Positions 1 to 11,974 of a stretch of DNA of 64,000 nucleotides are shown piece by piece (position 1 is the stretch's first letter; each line of letters opens with the position of its first letter). A program made the position numbers and the translations under genes. The notes under the pieces are model-generated. The model saw only the letters and a list, made by a program, of their open reading frames with translations, ran no database searches and was not told the origin of the DNA. Origin of the DNA: Niebla homalea (Eukaryota; Ascomycota; Lecanoromycetes; Lecanorales; Ramalinaceae); assembly GCA_019925105.1 (NCBI GenBank), contig JAHGAU010000006.1, positions 1,364,001 to 1,428,000 of the forward strand, given 5' to 3'.

Positions 1-197
1 CATCAATCCCGCCATTGTTATAGGAAACCACGAGCGTCCAGTAGACGATTTGCCACATCTGCGGCCTCTTGCCTTGGTCAGTGGTCAGCGACCTCTCACA
101 GTTCGTACGAGTTTCCATCAGATCTGGAGCGTTACAGGCATTCGTCTTTGTGCAAAGGGCCACTGACTCTGAACGATTTCCCATGCAATTCATAGGT
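1..197. other. Left-edge non-coding stretch
   Basis: These bases lie 3' of the aldo-keto reductase. I see no supported gene; a short open frame crossing into the reductase 3' end has no recognisable protein features. Confidence 0.4.
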
Positions 198-1326
198 TCA
201 GGAATGACCCATGATATTCTTGGGTACATATGGCTCCTCCAGAGACTTTGTCTCCTCATCTGTCAGCTCCTTGCCTTTCATTCCGATGGCTTCGTCAATC
301 CTTCCCACATTGCTAAAGCCTATAATGGGGCTGCTGACACCTTTACTGGATAGCCAAGCAAGCGCTACGTGGCTCATGCTCCACTTCTTCTTGTGGGCTA
401 TTTCCTCTACTCGACCTATTATCTGAATATCACCTTCAGGCAAAGGCGACTTGCCCGAGGAGCGCGTGGTTTTGCCCATCTCATGATGTGGTCTTGCTAA
501 CTGTCCTTGTGCGAGCGGACCCCACTATGGCCATTAGTATCCCAGAGGGCATCCAGATACAACCATAAACTCACGGGAATCAGCCCAACGCCAGTCTCTA
601 GGCAATACTTGATCATTTCTCTCTCTTCCTCTCTGTATAGCAGGCTATAGCAGTTCTGCATGCTAACGAATCTCGTCCACCCATTCTTTTCAGCGGTGAA
701 TTGCATTGTGGCAAATTGGTATGCCCACATGCTGCTTGCGCCAATATAATGAACCTTGCCGCTCTGTACCAAGTCATGTAGTGCCTTCATGGTCTCTTCA
801 ACAGGTACGGTCTTGTCGAAGCGATGAATCTGGAGAAGGTCGATGTAGTCTGTTCCTAATCGCTCCAACGAGGCGTTGACGGCATTGAAAATGCCCTGCC
901 TCGATAAACCCCGTTGGTTCACATAGTCGACGGTTTTATCAGGCTCCTTGATACCAAGGACTTCAGGCTCATTGCTCTCGCGGGTGGTGCCGCAGCACTT
1001 TGTACAGATGACGAGCTTGTGGCGCGGCAGCTTGTATTGTTCGATGGCTTTGGCTATGATTCGTTCAGACTCGCCATTACTGTAAATATTGGCGGTATCC
1101 CATGTATTTAGGCCACGATCATAAGCTGCTTTCAGGAGAGGAAGGGCCTGCTCTTCCATTAGATCCCCTCTTCCCAACACATTTTACATACCTCTTCCTC
1201 TTCAATCACCCAGTCCATCCACCTCTTATCACCGATACTCATCGCACCCAAGATTGGGACCGAAACACGCAGACCACTCTTGCCAAGTTGACGATACTCG
1301 ACCTGAGGAAGAGGTTCAGATGCCAT
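198..1326 (-). CDS. Aldo-keto reductase (345 aa, 3 exons)
   Basis: NAD(P)H-dependent aldo-keto reductase, a cytosolic TIM-barrel enzyme that reduces aldehydes or ketones; the substrate cannot be told. Exons are 1326-1192, 1150-575 and 524-198; the introns are 41 and 50 bp (GT-AG). The second intron was placed because removing it restores the family motif [13 protein letters not shown]. The catalytic tetrad is visible: Asp about 63 and Tyr about 68 in [10 protein letters not shown], Lys about 96 in ICTKC, His about 154 in LLQIHRFD. The N-terminus [12 protein letters not shown] and the C-terminal part with [17 protein letters not shown] (cofactor phosphate region) are typical of the large AKR group that includes fungal Kv-beta-like reductases. 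The start is the Met before ASEPLPQ, just ahead of the conserved fold. It stands alone and need not belong to secondary metabolism. Confidence 0.9.
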
Positions 1327-1796
1327 CTTGCAAGATTGGTGCAATGAAGCCCTCAAAACTGAGTTGCCTCCGCTAAAACGCTGCAACGAAAAGGAATATC
1401 GCAAGAGGGACCTGGTATGGAGTATCTGGTACAAAACGCTAGCACTCTAGGAGCAGAACATGCGGATCGTGTGTGCAGTTGCATGGATCATCCCAATGAG
1501 CAGCTAGATGTGTGTCACAGCGCTCGACATGATCATTCCGACCGGACACCGTGCCGGTTGAATAGGGGCTCAGGGGTTAGTCGTCCCCACTTGGCATTTT
1601 CGTCTACGATAACGGCGGACTACTAGGCTTTCTCACAGCCTCGAATTTAGAGGATAGGATGAAGACGTGCTTCCGACAGGCTTCGTTGCCTACAGCTCAG
1701 TACCTTTGCCTATTAAAATCGTCCCCTCGGTGTGTTCAACTTTTCCTTACACCATGTGTGCGAAGTGGGATCTAAGACCGAATTTGTCTCTGCGGA
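1327..1796. other. Divergent intergenic region
   Basis: Shared upstream region between the minus-strand reductase and the plus-strand DUF7730-like gene. An AT-rich stretch, CCTATTAAAATCG, lies about 90 bp ahead of the right-hand gene and could be a weak TATA-like element. Nothing else is recognisable. Confidence 0.4.
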
Positions 1797-2658
1797 ATGG
1801 CTAGCGGCAGAAGAACTTGGTTGTCAAGGTTGAGAGCTAGATCCGAGAGCACCGCGATCGTAATTGTTTCATCGGACAATGCTGACGTTACCGATCCTGA
1901 GCAACAGGCAGGTCGTTCAGAAGATGCACCGACACACCCGCAACGACCTTGCTTATTCCTGACAAAGCTACCGTTGGAGCTAAGACAGGCAGTCTATTTC
2001 CATGTCATAGGGAGGAAGAAACTTCTCCTAAAGTTTCCACATACTTTCCAACAGTCTGGATATTATTCGTCTTACGGATACCCAGTACCTCAGAGCTCGG
2101 GATGGTTCTCTCTATTCGAAGAGATGCCATTGATGTTGACCTGCCACCAAATGTAGATGCCATAATATCCGACATGTTCCTCACTGATACTTCGGCAGAC
2201 GTCTGGAAACCATGGACGTGCTCTATCATCGTGCTGATTTCAGCTTCGACATACTCATGACAACCTTACTACCCAGCAGTATCTTCTCCTTCGGTGGGCT
2301 TCATTCGGTCGAAAGGCTTGATTGTTTATGGGAGCTCAAGGCCGCCCCAATTCCCCCAGAAAGCGGGATCCAAGCCAATCCCAACAACGGCCATCAAACT
2401 TGGTGCTCCGTCTGGCACATTTTCGCGGCAATGAGAGCCTTGCGATCCCTTAGAGTAACTCTGGATATCCCTCCGCGTTGGTATGGGAACTGGATCCTTC
2501 ATGAGCAACACATCCTGAGTCCACCGGAACAAGTGCAAGGTTTGGATCAATTCGACCTTGTCTTGCCATTCCCAAGACTTGTAGGACCTCCCAACATAGC
2601 ACAAGGCGCAACGCTTCAAGATCTACCGTGTCATATAAACAGGACTCACAGCTCCTGA
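1797..2658 (+). CDS. DUF7730/2EXR-like protein (about 271 aa)
   Basis: Fungal protein of unknown role. Near residue 50 it has the motif LTKLPLELRQAVYFHVIG, typical of the F-box-like start of the DUF7730/2EXR families. After that comes LTCHQIRLETMDVLYHRADFSFD, the usual 'cell-membership' block of the family. That block only appears after removing a 46-bp intron (2153-2198, GTAGAT...GGCAG), which also keeps the frame open. Exon 2 runs to a TGA at 2656-2658. The C-terminus is uncertain: in the same frame after this stop, up to 2784, the translation ends GCEFTLVKRR, resembling the usual family ending. A second alternative frame (LLRLLSINAKDQARY) also looks coding. A further intron starting near 2581 (GTAGGA) could join either one. 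Family knowledge gives no molecular function. Confidence 0.65.
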
Positions 2659-2867
2659 GACTCCTCTCCATCAATGCGAAAGATCAGGCTCGATATCACG
2701 CATGTACTTTCGTTCCCAAGGAGATCCAGTAATACAGGACTTTTCAGCGTAGGCTGCGAATTTACTCTTGTGAAAAGACGTTGAGAGCCAATGAACGTTG
2801 CAGAGATGTCCAGCGGTCCCAATCCGTAATGACGGTCGTCACGACGATGTCGCCTCTCAAATATATG

Positions 2868-4508
2868 CTAACAGCTAAAGGGAGCGCTGACCTCACCGCT
2901 TGCATATGCATCAACAATCTGCTTGATGGTGACATACATGCCAGCCACACAGATGAATCCACCGGCGATCAAAGTCAAAATGCTGAGGCCCGTCATCGGC
3001 CACCTTTCTTTCCACGCCGCAAATTTGCCCTTGTCAACCCAAACATCATACAGCCAGAACGCGCCGGCCAACCCGTACGTATACCAACTGGCAAATAGAC
3101 TCGCGGCTATTCCAATCAGGTAATTGAAGATCGGCACACCAACAGCCAACACAAACGCCAACCCGTTCATGATCACAATCAAAGCAGTCCAGACTCCCCA
3201 TCCAACGACAGTGTGGCTGTGCAGGTGCCTACTCTTCCTGAATAATCGAACAAAGATCAACTTCGAAGCAGTATGGGCATACAAACTGCCCGCTATCAAG
3301 AAATTCGGGATCGCGATGCCGTAAGCCGCTTTCTGCCACTTGATCGGCAGAGACGAGAAAGCAGGCGAGGCCACTTCTGAGCCCACATAAATATAGAGCA
3401 CCACCGCAAAGACCACATAAAACGCCGTGGCAAAAGTCTGCAGCACCCAAGCCGCCCGCATCGCGTGGGTCGGATGCCTCATCTCCGAGATCAATATAAA
3501 AAACATGAAATGGCCCGCAAACGCAAACACGGGGTTCGTGACCGAAATGAACGCTGTTGTGAAGTCTGTCGAGATGGCGACGCTCCAATCCGAGATCCCG
3601 AAATTGGTACCAGCGCCTGCCATACCGACAATACCAGCCACCAATATGGAGATAACGCTGGGGACGCTGAGCCAGCTTAGTTGATCCAACGTCCGCGGGA
3701 GAGAGAAAATCAAAGTCGGAATGGCGAAGATGCCCGTGTAGAGCATGAGGCAGAGCTTGCTATCCGACAAGGACGCGAGGGCGATCTGGCCAGCTAGGAT
3801 CTGCCCGCCCGTTGCGAAGACGGCGAAGACGACGGTGCCAAAAGACAAGACCTCTCGGCCCAGGGGTCCGAAGAGAATCATCCCCGCGTCACCCATGTTG
3901 TGGACTACCAGTCGGTGAGCACAATCATATTTCGAGAAAAGAAGGAAGGAAGGAAAGAAAGGAGGAACAGAATTCCTGTTGGGTCCTCACCTTCGGGATG
4001 CCGCAATTTGAATTGAATCAATATCCAACTGGTGAATAAGCCAAACGATCCGAGGAACACAATCAAAATGACCCCAGGCACCAGTCCCACGACCGCCAGG
4101 GATGAGGGGAGCGAGAGCATGCCATTGCTGACGATCTCGGCTATCATCAGCACGGCGACGAGTTCCCAAGAGAGCGTTTTATATCTGATCTGATAAAATA
4201 TATTCAGTCAGCATGGGCCGTCGACCATGTCTCCAGGTAATAAGAACCCATGGTCCAGTGTTCTCTCTCTCTCTCCATTTCAATCCCCACAATATTCGTC
4301 AAACCTTCTTCCCCTTCTTCTTCTTCTTCCGTTGGAGTGGCAGCGCGTGTGTGAGTGAACATACATCATGATCCTCCTCCCTCCCAAAAACATCGACATC
4401 GTGATAGCGTCGCTCCTCGGGCAGATCCTCCTGCCTTCCATACCCATCCACCCCTCCCTCCAGGGACGACGGTGGCGAGACACCGGTCTCCTTATATTTC
4501 TCGTCCAT
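2868..4508 (-). CDS. AAAP-family amino-acid transporter (459 aa, 3 exons)
   Basis: Integral membrane amino-acid/auxin permease family member, related to the neutral amino-acid permease Mtr of filamentous fungi; it probably imports amino acids across the plasma membrane with protons. Exons are 4508-4365, 4189-3991 and 3904-2868; introns of 175 and 86 bp. Joining them gives continuous text through the first helix (IRYKTLSWELVAVLMIAEIVSNGMLSLPSSL) and the RHPEVHNMGDAG loop. The start is the Met of MDEKYKETG, followed by about 50 hydrophilic residues; then about 11 hydrophobic segments. At 459 residues the length fits the family. Intron 1 holds a pyrimidine-rich tract (listed separately). Substrate assignment is inference. 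Confidence 0.9.
4258..4330. repeat. CT/TTC-rich low-complexity tract
   Basis: A run of CT repeats followed by imperfect TTC repeats. It lies inside the first intron of the amino-acid transporter, so the transcript reads it as a purine-rich tract. It explains short lysine-rich open frames here, which are not genes. Confidence 0.8.
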
Positions 4509-4911
4509 TCAATCTGAGCTTCCAAAAGATTCTATTTATTCCAGCGCAGGAAAGCCACGAGGGGAAGACGTTTCATGTTTTTAAAATCCCACATGGTCGG
4601 GCTGCAGGTCGCTCTTATGCGGATCATTTGCACACTTACCACGTCCATGGGGAGAACCCAGCCGCTAATCAGTACTAGTGTGGCAAAGCTTTTTACCTGA
4701 ACAGGCAGGTGAGGAGTGATAAGGAGATGGAAAAGGGTGGGGAAACAATCCAATCATGTGCGACACATGGGAAAAAGACCAATCAAAAAATTGAGACACA
4801 GATTCACCGATGCATGGGGTTGCTGACAGGGTGTTGGCCTAAGAGCTGCCAGAGGTGCATGATAGGGCGGTTGTAATGTCCAAGAAGATGTGCGCAGAAC
4901 AGGGGTATCTT
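4509..4911. other. Intergenic region between transporter and TOK channel
   Basis: About 400 bp between the 5' end of the transporter and the 3' end of the potassium channel, both on the minus strand. It should contain the transporter promoter. No clear motif or gene was seen. Confidence 0.4.
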
Positions 4912-7185
4912 TCATCTCCCGCGTCCCTCATCGCTCTTACTCTCCTCTGGTTCCAGGATTGTATTGCTGCCGCCACTGCTGCTACTGACCGGCTTCCTCC
5001 TCTCTCTCTCATGCATCTCCCTCAAACTCCTCTCCAACTTCTCGGCTAGCTTCTGCAGCACCCAGTCCGCTTCCTCCGTCTCCCCCATCAAGGGACTCTT
5101 CTCGCCGACCCAACTCCATTCCTTGCTTCCTGAAGTCTGCGCCTGCTGCATCTCCACCTTCCCGTCCTCCCTAGGGTCCACTGCTGGTCTGCGGTGAGAA
5201 GCAGTCGAGGACTCGTCTTCACCTAAGAGCTTGAGGTAGTAGCACCATTCCTTGTAGGAATATTGACGAGGCGGAGATTCGTTGAGATGGTCCATGACCT
5301 TGCGGAATTCCTTGGCAAGTAGGAAGTGATACTCGTGGACGGTGGACCCTATGAAGTCGCCGCCACCATTGTCGGGATCCAAGGATTGAGCGGATTGGAG
5401 TTCCGGGTCCTCCACCTTTTGGAACGCAGTCTCATTCTCAGCTACCTGTTCTTCATCGCGACCTTCCTCTCTCATTAGACCTGGGGGTTCGAGGAAGCCG
5501 TTGTGCCTTTGGCCGTGCGTGTGCTGAGGTTCATTAGTGCCGGTCTTTTTGACCTTGGTAATGGATTGTTTGAGGCGGGTCTTGACTCCAGCGTCTCCAG
5601 GCAAGACGGTAAACTCGCCTAGGTAGAGGGTGAGATCTCGGATAAGCTTGACCACAGTATCGCCCAGATTACTAATTACAATGGTGAGTGTGGGAACGGC
5701 CAATAGAGACCAGAGAACGAAGAAGGCCTTGCCAGAATTGCTGAAAGGTTTGAAATCACCGTACCCAATGGTTAATAGGGTTGTATAGGCGAAGTAGAGG
5801 GATTGGAAATACGTCCACCTTTGCTCGTGTTCAGCAAAGTAGAACACCAAGGCTCCGATAAGCCATAGCATTAGCCAGGCCCCTCCAGAAAGACTTAGAG
5901 AGATCCACTTCTGCCGCGTTGCAGTCGACTCTTGAACTTTCCGCATGAGGTTGAACTCTTCCTCCCGTCGTTGCAGCTCAGACAACCCTACTGCCTTCGC
6001 TTGCGCTCCACTGTTGATTGGGGTAATCTTCCGCTCGTCTCCTTTCTTGATTAACTTCCTCAAGACTGCCTCTCTCTTTTTCTCCGTCATTCTACTTCCA
6101 AGCTTATCTTTCCCGCGCTCAAGGACCAGTGAACGTATGGACCCAATCACTAAACCTAGGACCACAATGCCACCGAAAGCAAAGGGGAACAATAGACCCC
6201 GCCCCAGATGCGTCATAGGAGCATAATCACCCACCCCAACGGTCAGGAGGGTGAAATTCACAAAATAGACCGCATCGAGAAAGTGCCAGCCTTCGATCTT
6301 GGCGTATACACCAGCGCCACCGATGGAGTAGATCATGAAACTGATCGTTTGCAGCATGAGAGTTCGTTGACTTGTGTTCAACTTGAACTCCTTACTGTAG
6401 TGTTTCCTCCAAGCCCCGTAGACTGTCACGACCATCAAGCTTGCGATGATGAAGTACAGGGTCGCAGCGAAGATGGCATAGTAATAGGCTTGAGTGAGGG
6501 CTCGCCGCTGATGAGGCTTCTGGACGAAGTGCACGATCCCTGAGATGTCGCCGATAAGAAGGAACGAAGCGATGTACCAGCCGATGATGGTGATGGGTTG
6601 AGCTATGGAGAACTTGAGCCGGCGAGCCATGTTCAGAAGAAGTGAGAAGTTGGAGATCAGGGCGCATCCCAGCGAGATGCCATTGATGGCAAGGAGCCTG
6701 GATGAGTGGAATCAGCAATCCAAGGATACCCCTCGTGTTGCCTGAGAGACAGATGATAATGGAGTAGATGAGGTAGCTTGCAGGAAGGGCGATTACCATT
6801 TCGGATCTCTCACGTCGTTGCCGTGGCTTTCATTTGCACCGATACCAGGAGGTATCTCTACTCGCCAATGTACGACCAAGGCGCAGATGTTGAAAGCGCT
6901 GGCCATTGGACCAAATGTTCCCTTTTGAGACTGATAAGCATCCCATCGCCCCATTGTGTTTCTGGGAGGCTTGACATACGGCAAGGAGGGGGAATGCGGT
7001 GGATGCGAACCACCAGCGGCTGGAAATTCTTTCAGCACATCGGATCGAACGAGGTTCACAAGCTCTGACCTCGGGTTGAGAAAGGCCTGCTCTTCCACTT
7101 TGTTCTCATCAGGAGAATCTTTCTCTTCATTCTCAATTCTTTGGGATGTTTTCGAGATTGGCTCATGAAGCCCGGGGTCGTTCAT
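4912..7185 (-). CDS. TOK1: TOK-type two-pore outward-rectifier K+ channel (724 aa)
   Basis: Plasma-membrane potassium channel of the fungal TOK family (eight transmembrane segments, two pore loops per subunit), which lets K+ out on depolarisation. Exons are 7185-6797 and 6697-4912 with a 99-bp intron; splicing restores DPKWLLAINGISLGCALISNFSLLLNMARR, typical of this family. Two selectivity filters are visible: TVGVGDYAP (about residue 280) and TIGYGDFKP (about residue 440). The N-terminus (about 90 residues) is hydrophilic. The C-terminal third is a long cytoplasmic tail rich in charged residues and ends in a Ser/Gly patch. Between the two pore modules is a basic linker (KDKLGSRMTEKKREAVLRKLIKKGDERK). 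I see no frameshift. The valine in the first filter (GVGD rather than GYGD) is a family-compatible substitution. Confidence 0.95.
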
Positions 7186-8152
7186 GGTGGGTGAAGGTAT
7201 TCGTGGGCCTCGTGAGAGGACGGACGAGCGATGTCATGTATAGGACATTGTGATAATGATGGACCGCTGCGAATATCGATGCAGCTAGGGAGAGGATATA
7301 GTATATATTCTGGAGGAAGCGGTATCATTCTCATTACCTCATTACCAATTAAAACATATCAAGTATCATACTTGAAACGAAGGAAGGGACCGCCTGATCT
7401 GGGCCCATGTGACGTTTTTAGTATCCTCGAAATCAAGCTTTTGGACAAGCGATCTTCTCAAATGTCTAGCGATGCAATTACTGTGAGACGAAGTTGGCTG
7501 TAATTATAAGTCCAGTGGACTTACCGTCACACTAAAGATAAATATGATATCGTACAAACGAGTTTCTTGGTCATATTGGGCGTAATAGCGTAATATCAAG
7601 GATGGGAAACGAAAAATTTGTTTAATTATCTTAGTCAAACGCCAGCCTGGAAGCTTATACTTAAGCTCCGAGGCTTTTTAAGTAAGTTTTCTGTGGATGA
7701 TAGCTTACTAAGTACTATTTCGACCAATCGTTAACGCCAAGCTTAGACCTAACTGCATACAGGTGACTTTACCGTGATTACATCCTGTAAGTTACTGAGA
7801 CGGGAGCTCTTACCGTAAATTTAATATCCCTACAGGTGTCCTCCCCTATTTTCTGCTACACCCTAAATTCGGAAGTAATATTGGAGTCACCCATACTAGA
7901 AATGTGGTGATATCTTGTTAGAAGTACAAAACATGCAGCCAGCTGCCATGCTACCACTCTGTTGCTGGATACAGTCCTCCAGCTCCAAACATCTCAAAAA
8001 CATAATGTCGCTTCAGCCATTTCAAGGTGCTGTGGGTATGGGTAAAAGACGCTAAGGCTCCGAAACACCTCCGCTCCATCATCCCTGTTTGGGGTTGTAT
8101 TGCTGCATCTGCTCGCTCTAACTCCTGAAAAGTCCTCACCAACATTTGCTCA
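7186..8152. other. AT-rich gene-poor patch with short repeated motifs
   Basis: No supported gene. The central part (about 7500-7940) is clearly richer in A/T and in TA steps than its surroundings. It contains a palindrome (AAGTCCA-G-TGGACTT, 7508-7522), three copies of TTACCGT (7521, 7769, 7810) and two copies of TACAGGTG (7758, 7831). This may be a decayed, RIP-mutated repeat, but no transposase reading frame or terminal repeat is left to prove it. Confidence 0.45.
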
Positions 8153-10075
8153 TCACTGCATCCAGGGTAGGGTCGATTGCGGGCCGTTCTGCTGCTGTGG
8201 TGAAGTCCAAGCCCTAGCCTGCGCATCGTTCGCACCCAGACTGACGGCGTTCCTCTTCGATTTCCGATTCAACCGGCTAGTCCTCCATCCCTCGTACCAA
8301 AGCTCTCTGCTCGCCTCCCGGAGATCGCCTCGCCATTCGGTGAAGATCATCTCCTTCAGCTTCAGAAAGTCACAGTGCTCGGCATTCAGCGGGCTTGCAA
8401 AGCCCCACGGAAATCTCCTGCCTGTTGCACCTCGTTCATATGGATCTGGCGATATAGTCGAGAATGGTAGCAGATGTTGCACAGGGGGCACAATCATGTC
8501 TGGTGACGATAATCTTCTTTTAGACGCTTTTCCAGGCTTTGCAAGGTCAAACTCTGCACTGGCAAATGATGAACTGTCGCTGGAAGGCGAGTCGAGATGT
8601 GAAGTCATGGAGAATTTGTCCGGCTCGTTGCTGGACCTAGCATTGCCACTGGCCCCTGCCGTCGCATCCTCATCCCGTTCGTCCAGATCCTGGCGTCGGC
8701 CACCTTGCTCTGTGGACGCATCCGAATCATCCCCATCATCACCTTCCCTTTCCAGAGCCTCCAAGGTGTCAAAGCCGTTCTGTTTGAGCGACTCCCATAC
8801 GGCACGCTTGAGATGCTTCATGTGGGCTGCAGTGATCGTGTCGGCTTTGGAGATTATGGGTACCACTTCCGTTTTGCCCCTCAAGGCACGTAGAACATTG
8901 AGATCCAGATCTCCATCCAACCCGCCGGGAATTGGCTCCGGCTTAGCTTTCACAAAAGAATTGGCTTTCGCCTTCGCCCCATTCACCATATTCGCCTTCC
9001 GTTCAGCAGCAATGTTGGCGTCGAGCCGCACAGGATCCAGGAGCATGAAGACACAGTGGATATGCGTATCGCGGAAGCCAGGCGCACGAGCGACTTTGCT
9101 CTCCTCTGTGTACGTGTCCTCAAACTTGCTCTCGATGAAATTCACTGTTTCCTTTAGTTGGAGATCCACTATGCTCTTCTCGAGGCCATCGGAATCCCAT
9201 AGTGTGACACCGATCCTTTCTCCAATCACCTCAGTCTCCACAAAGTGAGACTCAAAGTTGGGGAAAGCGCCTTCTGATGCGGTACGAGGATCCTCAAACT
9301 CATCTCGCATCGATTGACGTCGTTTGCCCATTGGCAGGGTTAGCGTAGACTGCAAGAAATTGAGGAAAGACGTTTTGCCCGAGTTGCGGGAGCCGATGAC
9401 GAGGATACTGGAGACATTAGTGTCAAGGTTGAGAGGGTTCGACGTCGTGTATGCCTACTTGTAGGGGGTGGGGTCCTTCCTTCGCCGTATCTTCCTTGGG
9501 CTGTTGATGGTGCTGATGGCACTACTCGCGTAGCTGTATCTCCCTCTATTTGCCATGCTCTCGAATCCTGCTTGACTAGGTGTGGCTCCGGGGATAGGAG
9601 GGATTGGGGGAACTGGGGGTATTGGCATTCCTCGGTAGTAATTTGACCCCACCTTCTCTTGAGAAGTCTTTTGCGCCAGTCGTTGAGGAAATGATCCAGC
9701 AGCCCGGTTCGACATTACAGCATAATTGTCGGGCCGGACATCTTCGCCTCCGAACGTTTGAATTTCTGGCTGAGATGGCACAGCTGGGATGCGTGGAGGT
9801 CGTTGGGGGATCTGGTCAGACATCTTTCTCATTTGCTCCTCCCGCATTCTTTTGGACTCTTTCTTGCTAAGCTTGCGTTGTGGAGCACTGCCTGAAGAAG
9901 CCGCACGATCGCGAGACTTGCTTCGGCGGAGAAAGCTGAATGATCCTTTGCGGCGAAGAGAACCGTTCGGCCCTAGCTGTTCGCTATTCGAAGTGGGAGA
10001 AAGCTGGGTTTGATCGGGGATTGCTTGGATTGGTCCATTGTTGCCATAAGTCTGGGATGGTGTTGAACGTATCAT
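8153..10075 (-). CDS. Septin-like GTPase with long disordered N-terminus (623 aa)
   Basis: Guanine-nucleotide-binding protein of septin type. Exons are 10075-9459 and 9407-8153 (51-bp intron); splicing gives PYNILVIGSRNSGKTSFLNFLQ, a septin-style G1 loop at about residue 210. Further septin hallmarks are WDSDGLE (G3), YTEESKVARAP...DTHIHCVFMLLDP, SKAD (G4), and a C-terminal septin-unique-like part, RRFPWG...HCDFLKLKEMIF...ELWYEGWRTSRL. A low-complexity acidic/Ser-rich insertion of over 100 residues splits G4 from that part. The N-terminus is basic and Ser-rich with a PPVPPIPPIPG run. There is no C-terminal coiled coil, unlike core septins. The frame is also open upstream to 10204 (alternative start, 666 aa). 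This is an atypical septin-related protein; filament formation cannot be assumed. Confidence 0.85.
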
Positions 10076-10738
10076 TTTGGAGGAAGTCGCGTTTCGCTGT
10101 GGCTTTCCCGAGAAAGAAGTGTTATCACTGTGAACTAGAAGCCCTAGCAGATCTTGGACCTGAGTATTCTTGGTAGCTCTAAATATGAATTGTCCACATG
10201 TCAAGGTAGTCCCGCTACCTCATTCAATGCTTCCACTATTGTGGTGCTTGACCAATTCTTGAGATCTGTCTCTTGATGGGAGTGACATTGGACAGGGATG
10301 ACGAATGATTTCGCTCGGGACAATGGCGGTAAAACTTGATGAAGGCACTCCGCAGACTGTCGCCTACTTTATCAAGTGCACGTCTTTCCAATCGTTATTC
10401 CCCCTCGGGACATTAATCCAAGATGCGACAATGTCTACTGAAATTGGACAGAGGCGTGGAGGACTGGGAATATGCCATTCGAAACAGGGGCCGCCACGGT
10501 TGGTGGTTTCCAGTTGGTTTCAATTAGTTGTGATTTTACGGCCCGACTAGCTTCCCCTTTTTATGTTAAATGCTCGGTATGAAATACAATTTTGTAAGTG
10601 TGAGACAATAGCGTTACACGCTGCTCAAAATATGAGGACCCGAAACTGTGATGAAATGCCTGTAGGTTGCTGAAATTGGAAAGATTGCTAATGCTGGACG
10701 ATCTCTCCCAACTATTTCTGTGTACAGCATTCCCTTCT
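10076..10738. other. Intergenic region
   Basis: Upstream of the septin-like gene and downstream of the Vps62-like gene. The frame of the septin-like gene stays open to 10204, so its 5' part may be transcribed or coding. Nothing else is supported. Confidence 0.35.
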
Positions 10739-11974
10739 TCAAGGCCCAAGGGTTGTCTGAACTCGACATAAAGCGTCCTTGCTCGTTGGACAAACCTCTG
10801 TACGGTTGAGCTGCTTATCTTCCGGCCCAGTCGGTCCACTTGTAAACTCCGCTGTCGCCTCGATCCCAAGGATCTTGTGCTGTCTTGGGTCCGAGTCTGG
10901 GTATTGCTCATCGCCCCATTTACCTACATAGTTCAACCAAGCCACTGGATAAGAGCTATCGTATGCGGTGAAAGCTTTGCTGTTTGCATCGTAGCTGTAG
11001 AAATACGCACTCAATAGTGGATCCCAGAGTGTGCCTTGATCACAGGTGTCCTCTAATGGTCCCTCTGGTAGATTCAGCCCGGGAATTGTGTGGTCATGCT
11101 TGCCAGTAGTTGCGTAGTTGGCATGGCTACCATTGCCAGAGTATGCCACGGGCCGCGCGCCTTGCTTCTCGACAGCATCGTAAGTGAAGGCCTCCCCGAA
11201 GGCGTGTTGGCTGAACCAGACGGCTTGCGGCTGCCCATCCTGGAATCGTACCATGGTGTGCTCCCTATACTGGTCAGCCACAAGCATTGATTATAAGGAT
11301 TGGGAAAGGGGCAGATACCAGTCGCCAACGTGATCGTCCACGTTCTGTCCTAGAATGATTCCGCCCCAATTGTACGCGTAGAAATACATGTAGAACGCGT
11401 CGACTAAACCACTGCCGTGGTCATTGACAATGACGGCGCAACTGGTCGCACCATCCGTCTTGCCACTACCGTCCGGCTTGACACCATTGAGCCATGAGGG
11501 ATTTGTGGTTATGTCGTCAACCGAGGTCAAATATATATTGGTGCCATTGTCGGCATTGAGCTGGTCAAGATTGTTGAGAGTCAATGGACTTGGAGCTCCA
11601 TCAACGACAACAAAGTTGTTTTCGGGCTGCAGCCTTCCTTAGCGTCTATGAGATCTTGGGGGGGGAAGGGGGGCGTGGAGCATGGAGAGATTAGGGGCGG
11701 AGATGTTTGGATACCTTGGTATGTGCCAGCTGGCTCGCGATGTCACTCGGAAAATAAGGGTCTTCGGACTCGATCCAGACGACGGGAGCTGCTCGCGTTA
11801 GCCTCCTGCCAGGACGCAATCCCATATTCACCGTTGGGACTGACCATACTGGCTAACGTAGGTTGGGACTGTAGTGGACTGCCTCTCAAAGAGGCCAGCA
11901 GGAGCTGATAGCACAACTTGAGAGAATGGAAAGAGAGCCATGGCAGTTACTTGGAGAAGAGTGAGAGAAGCCAT
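10739..11974 (-). CDS. Vps62/DUF946-type secreted or vacuolar protein (345 aa, 4 exons)
   Basis: Member of the Vps62 (DUF946) family; yeast VPS62 was named from vacuolar sorting screens, and the biochemical function is unknown. Exons: 11974-11845, 11788-11715, 11626-11319, 11264-10739, with introns of 56, 88 and 54 bp. Assembled family motifs: YAPVVWIESEDPYFPSDI, HTKPENNFVVVDGAPSPLTL, YMYFYAYNWG, GDWEHTMVRF, YSGNGSHANYAT, and near the end SGPTGPEDKQLNR. The first 25-30 residues are hydrophobic (MALFPFSQVVLSAPA follows the second Met), which looks like a signal peptide; either Met could be the start. The many short exons were placed by restoring the family text, and every junction is GT-AG. 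Confidence 0.85.
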
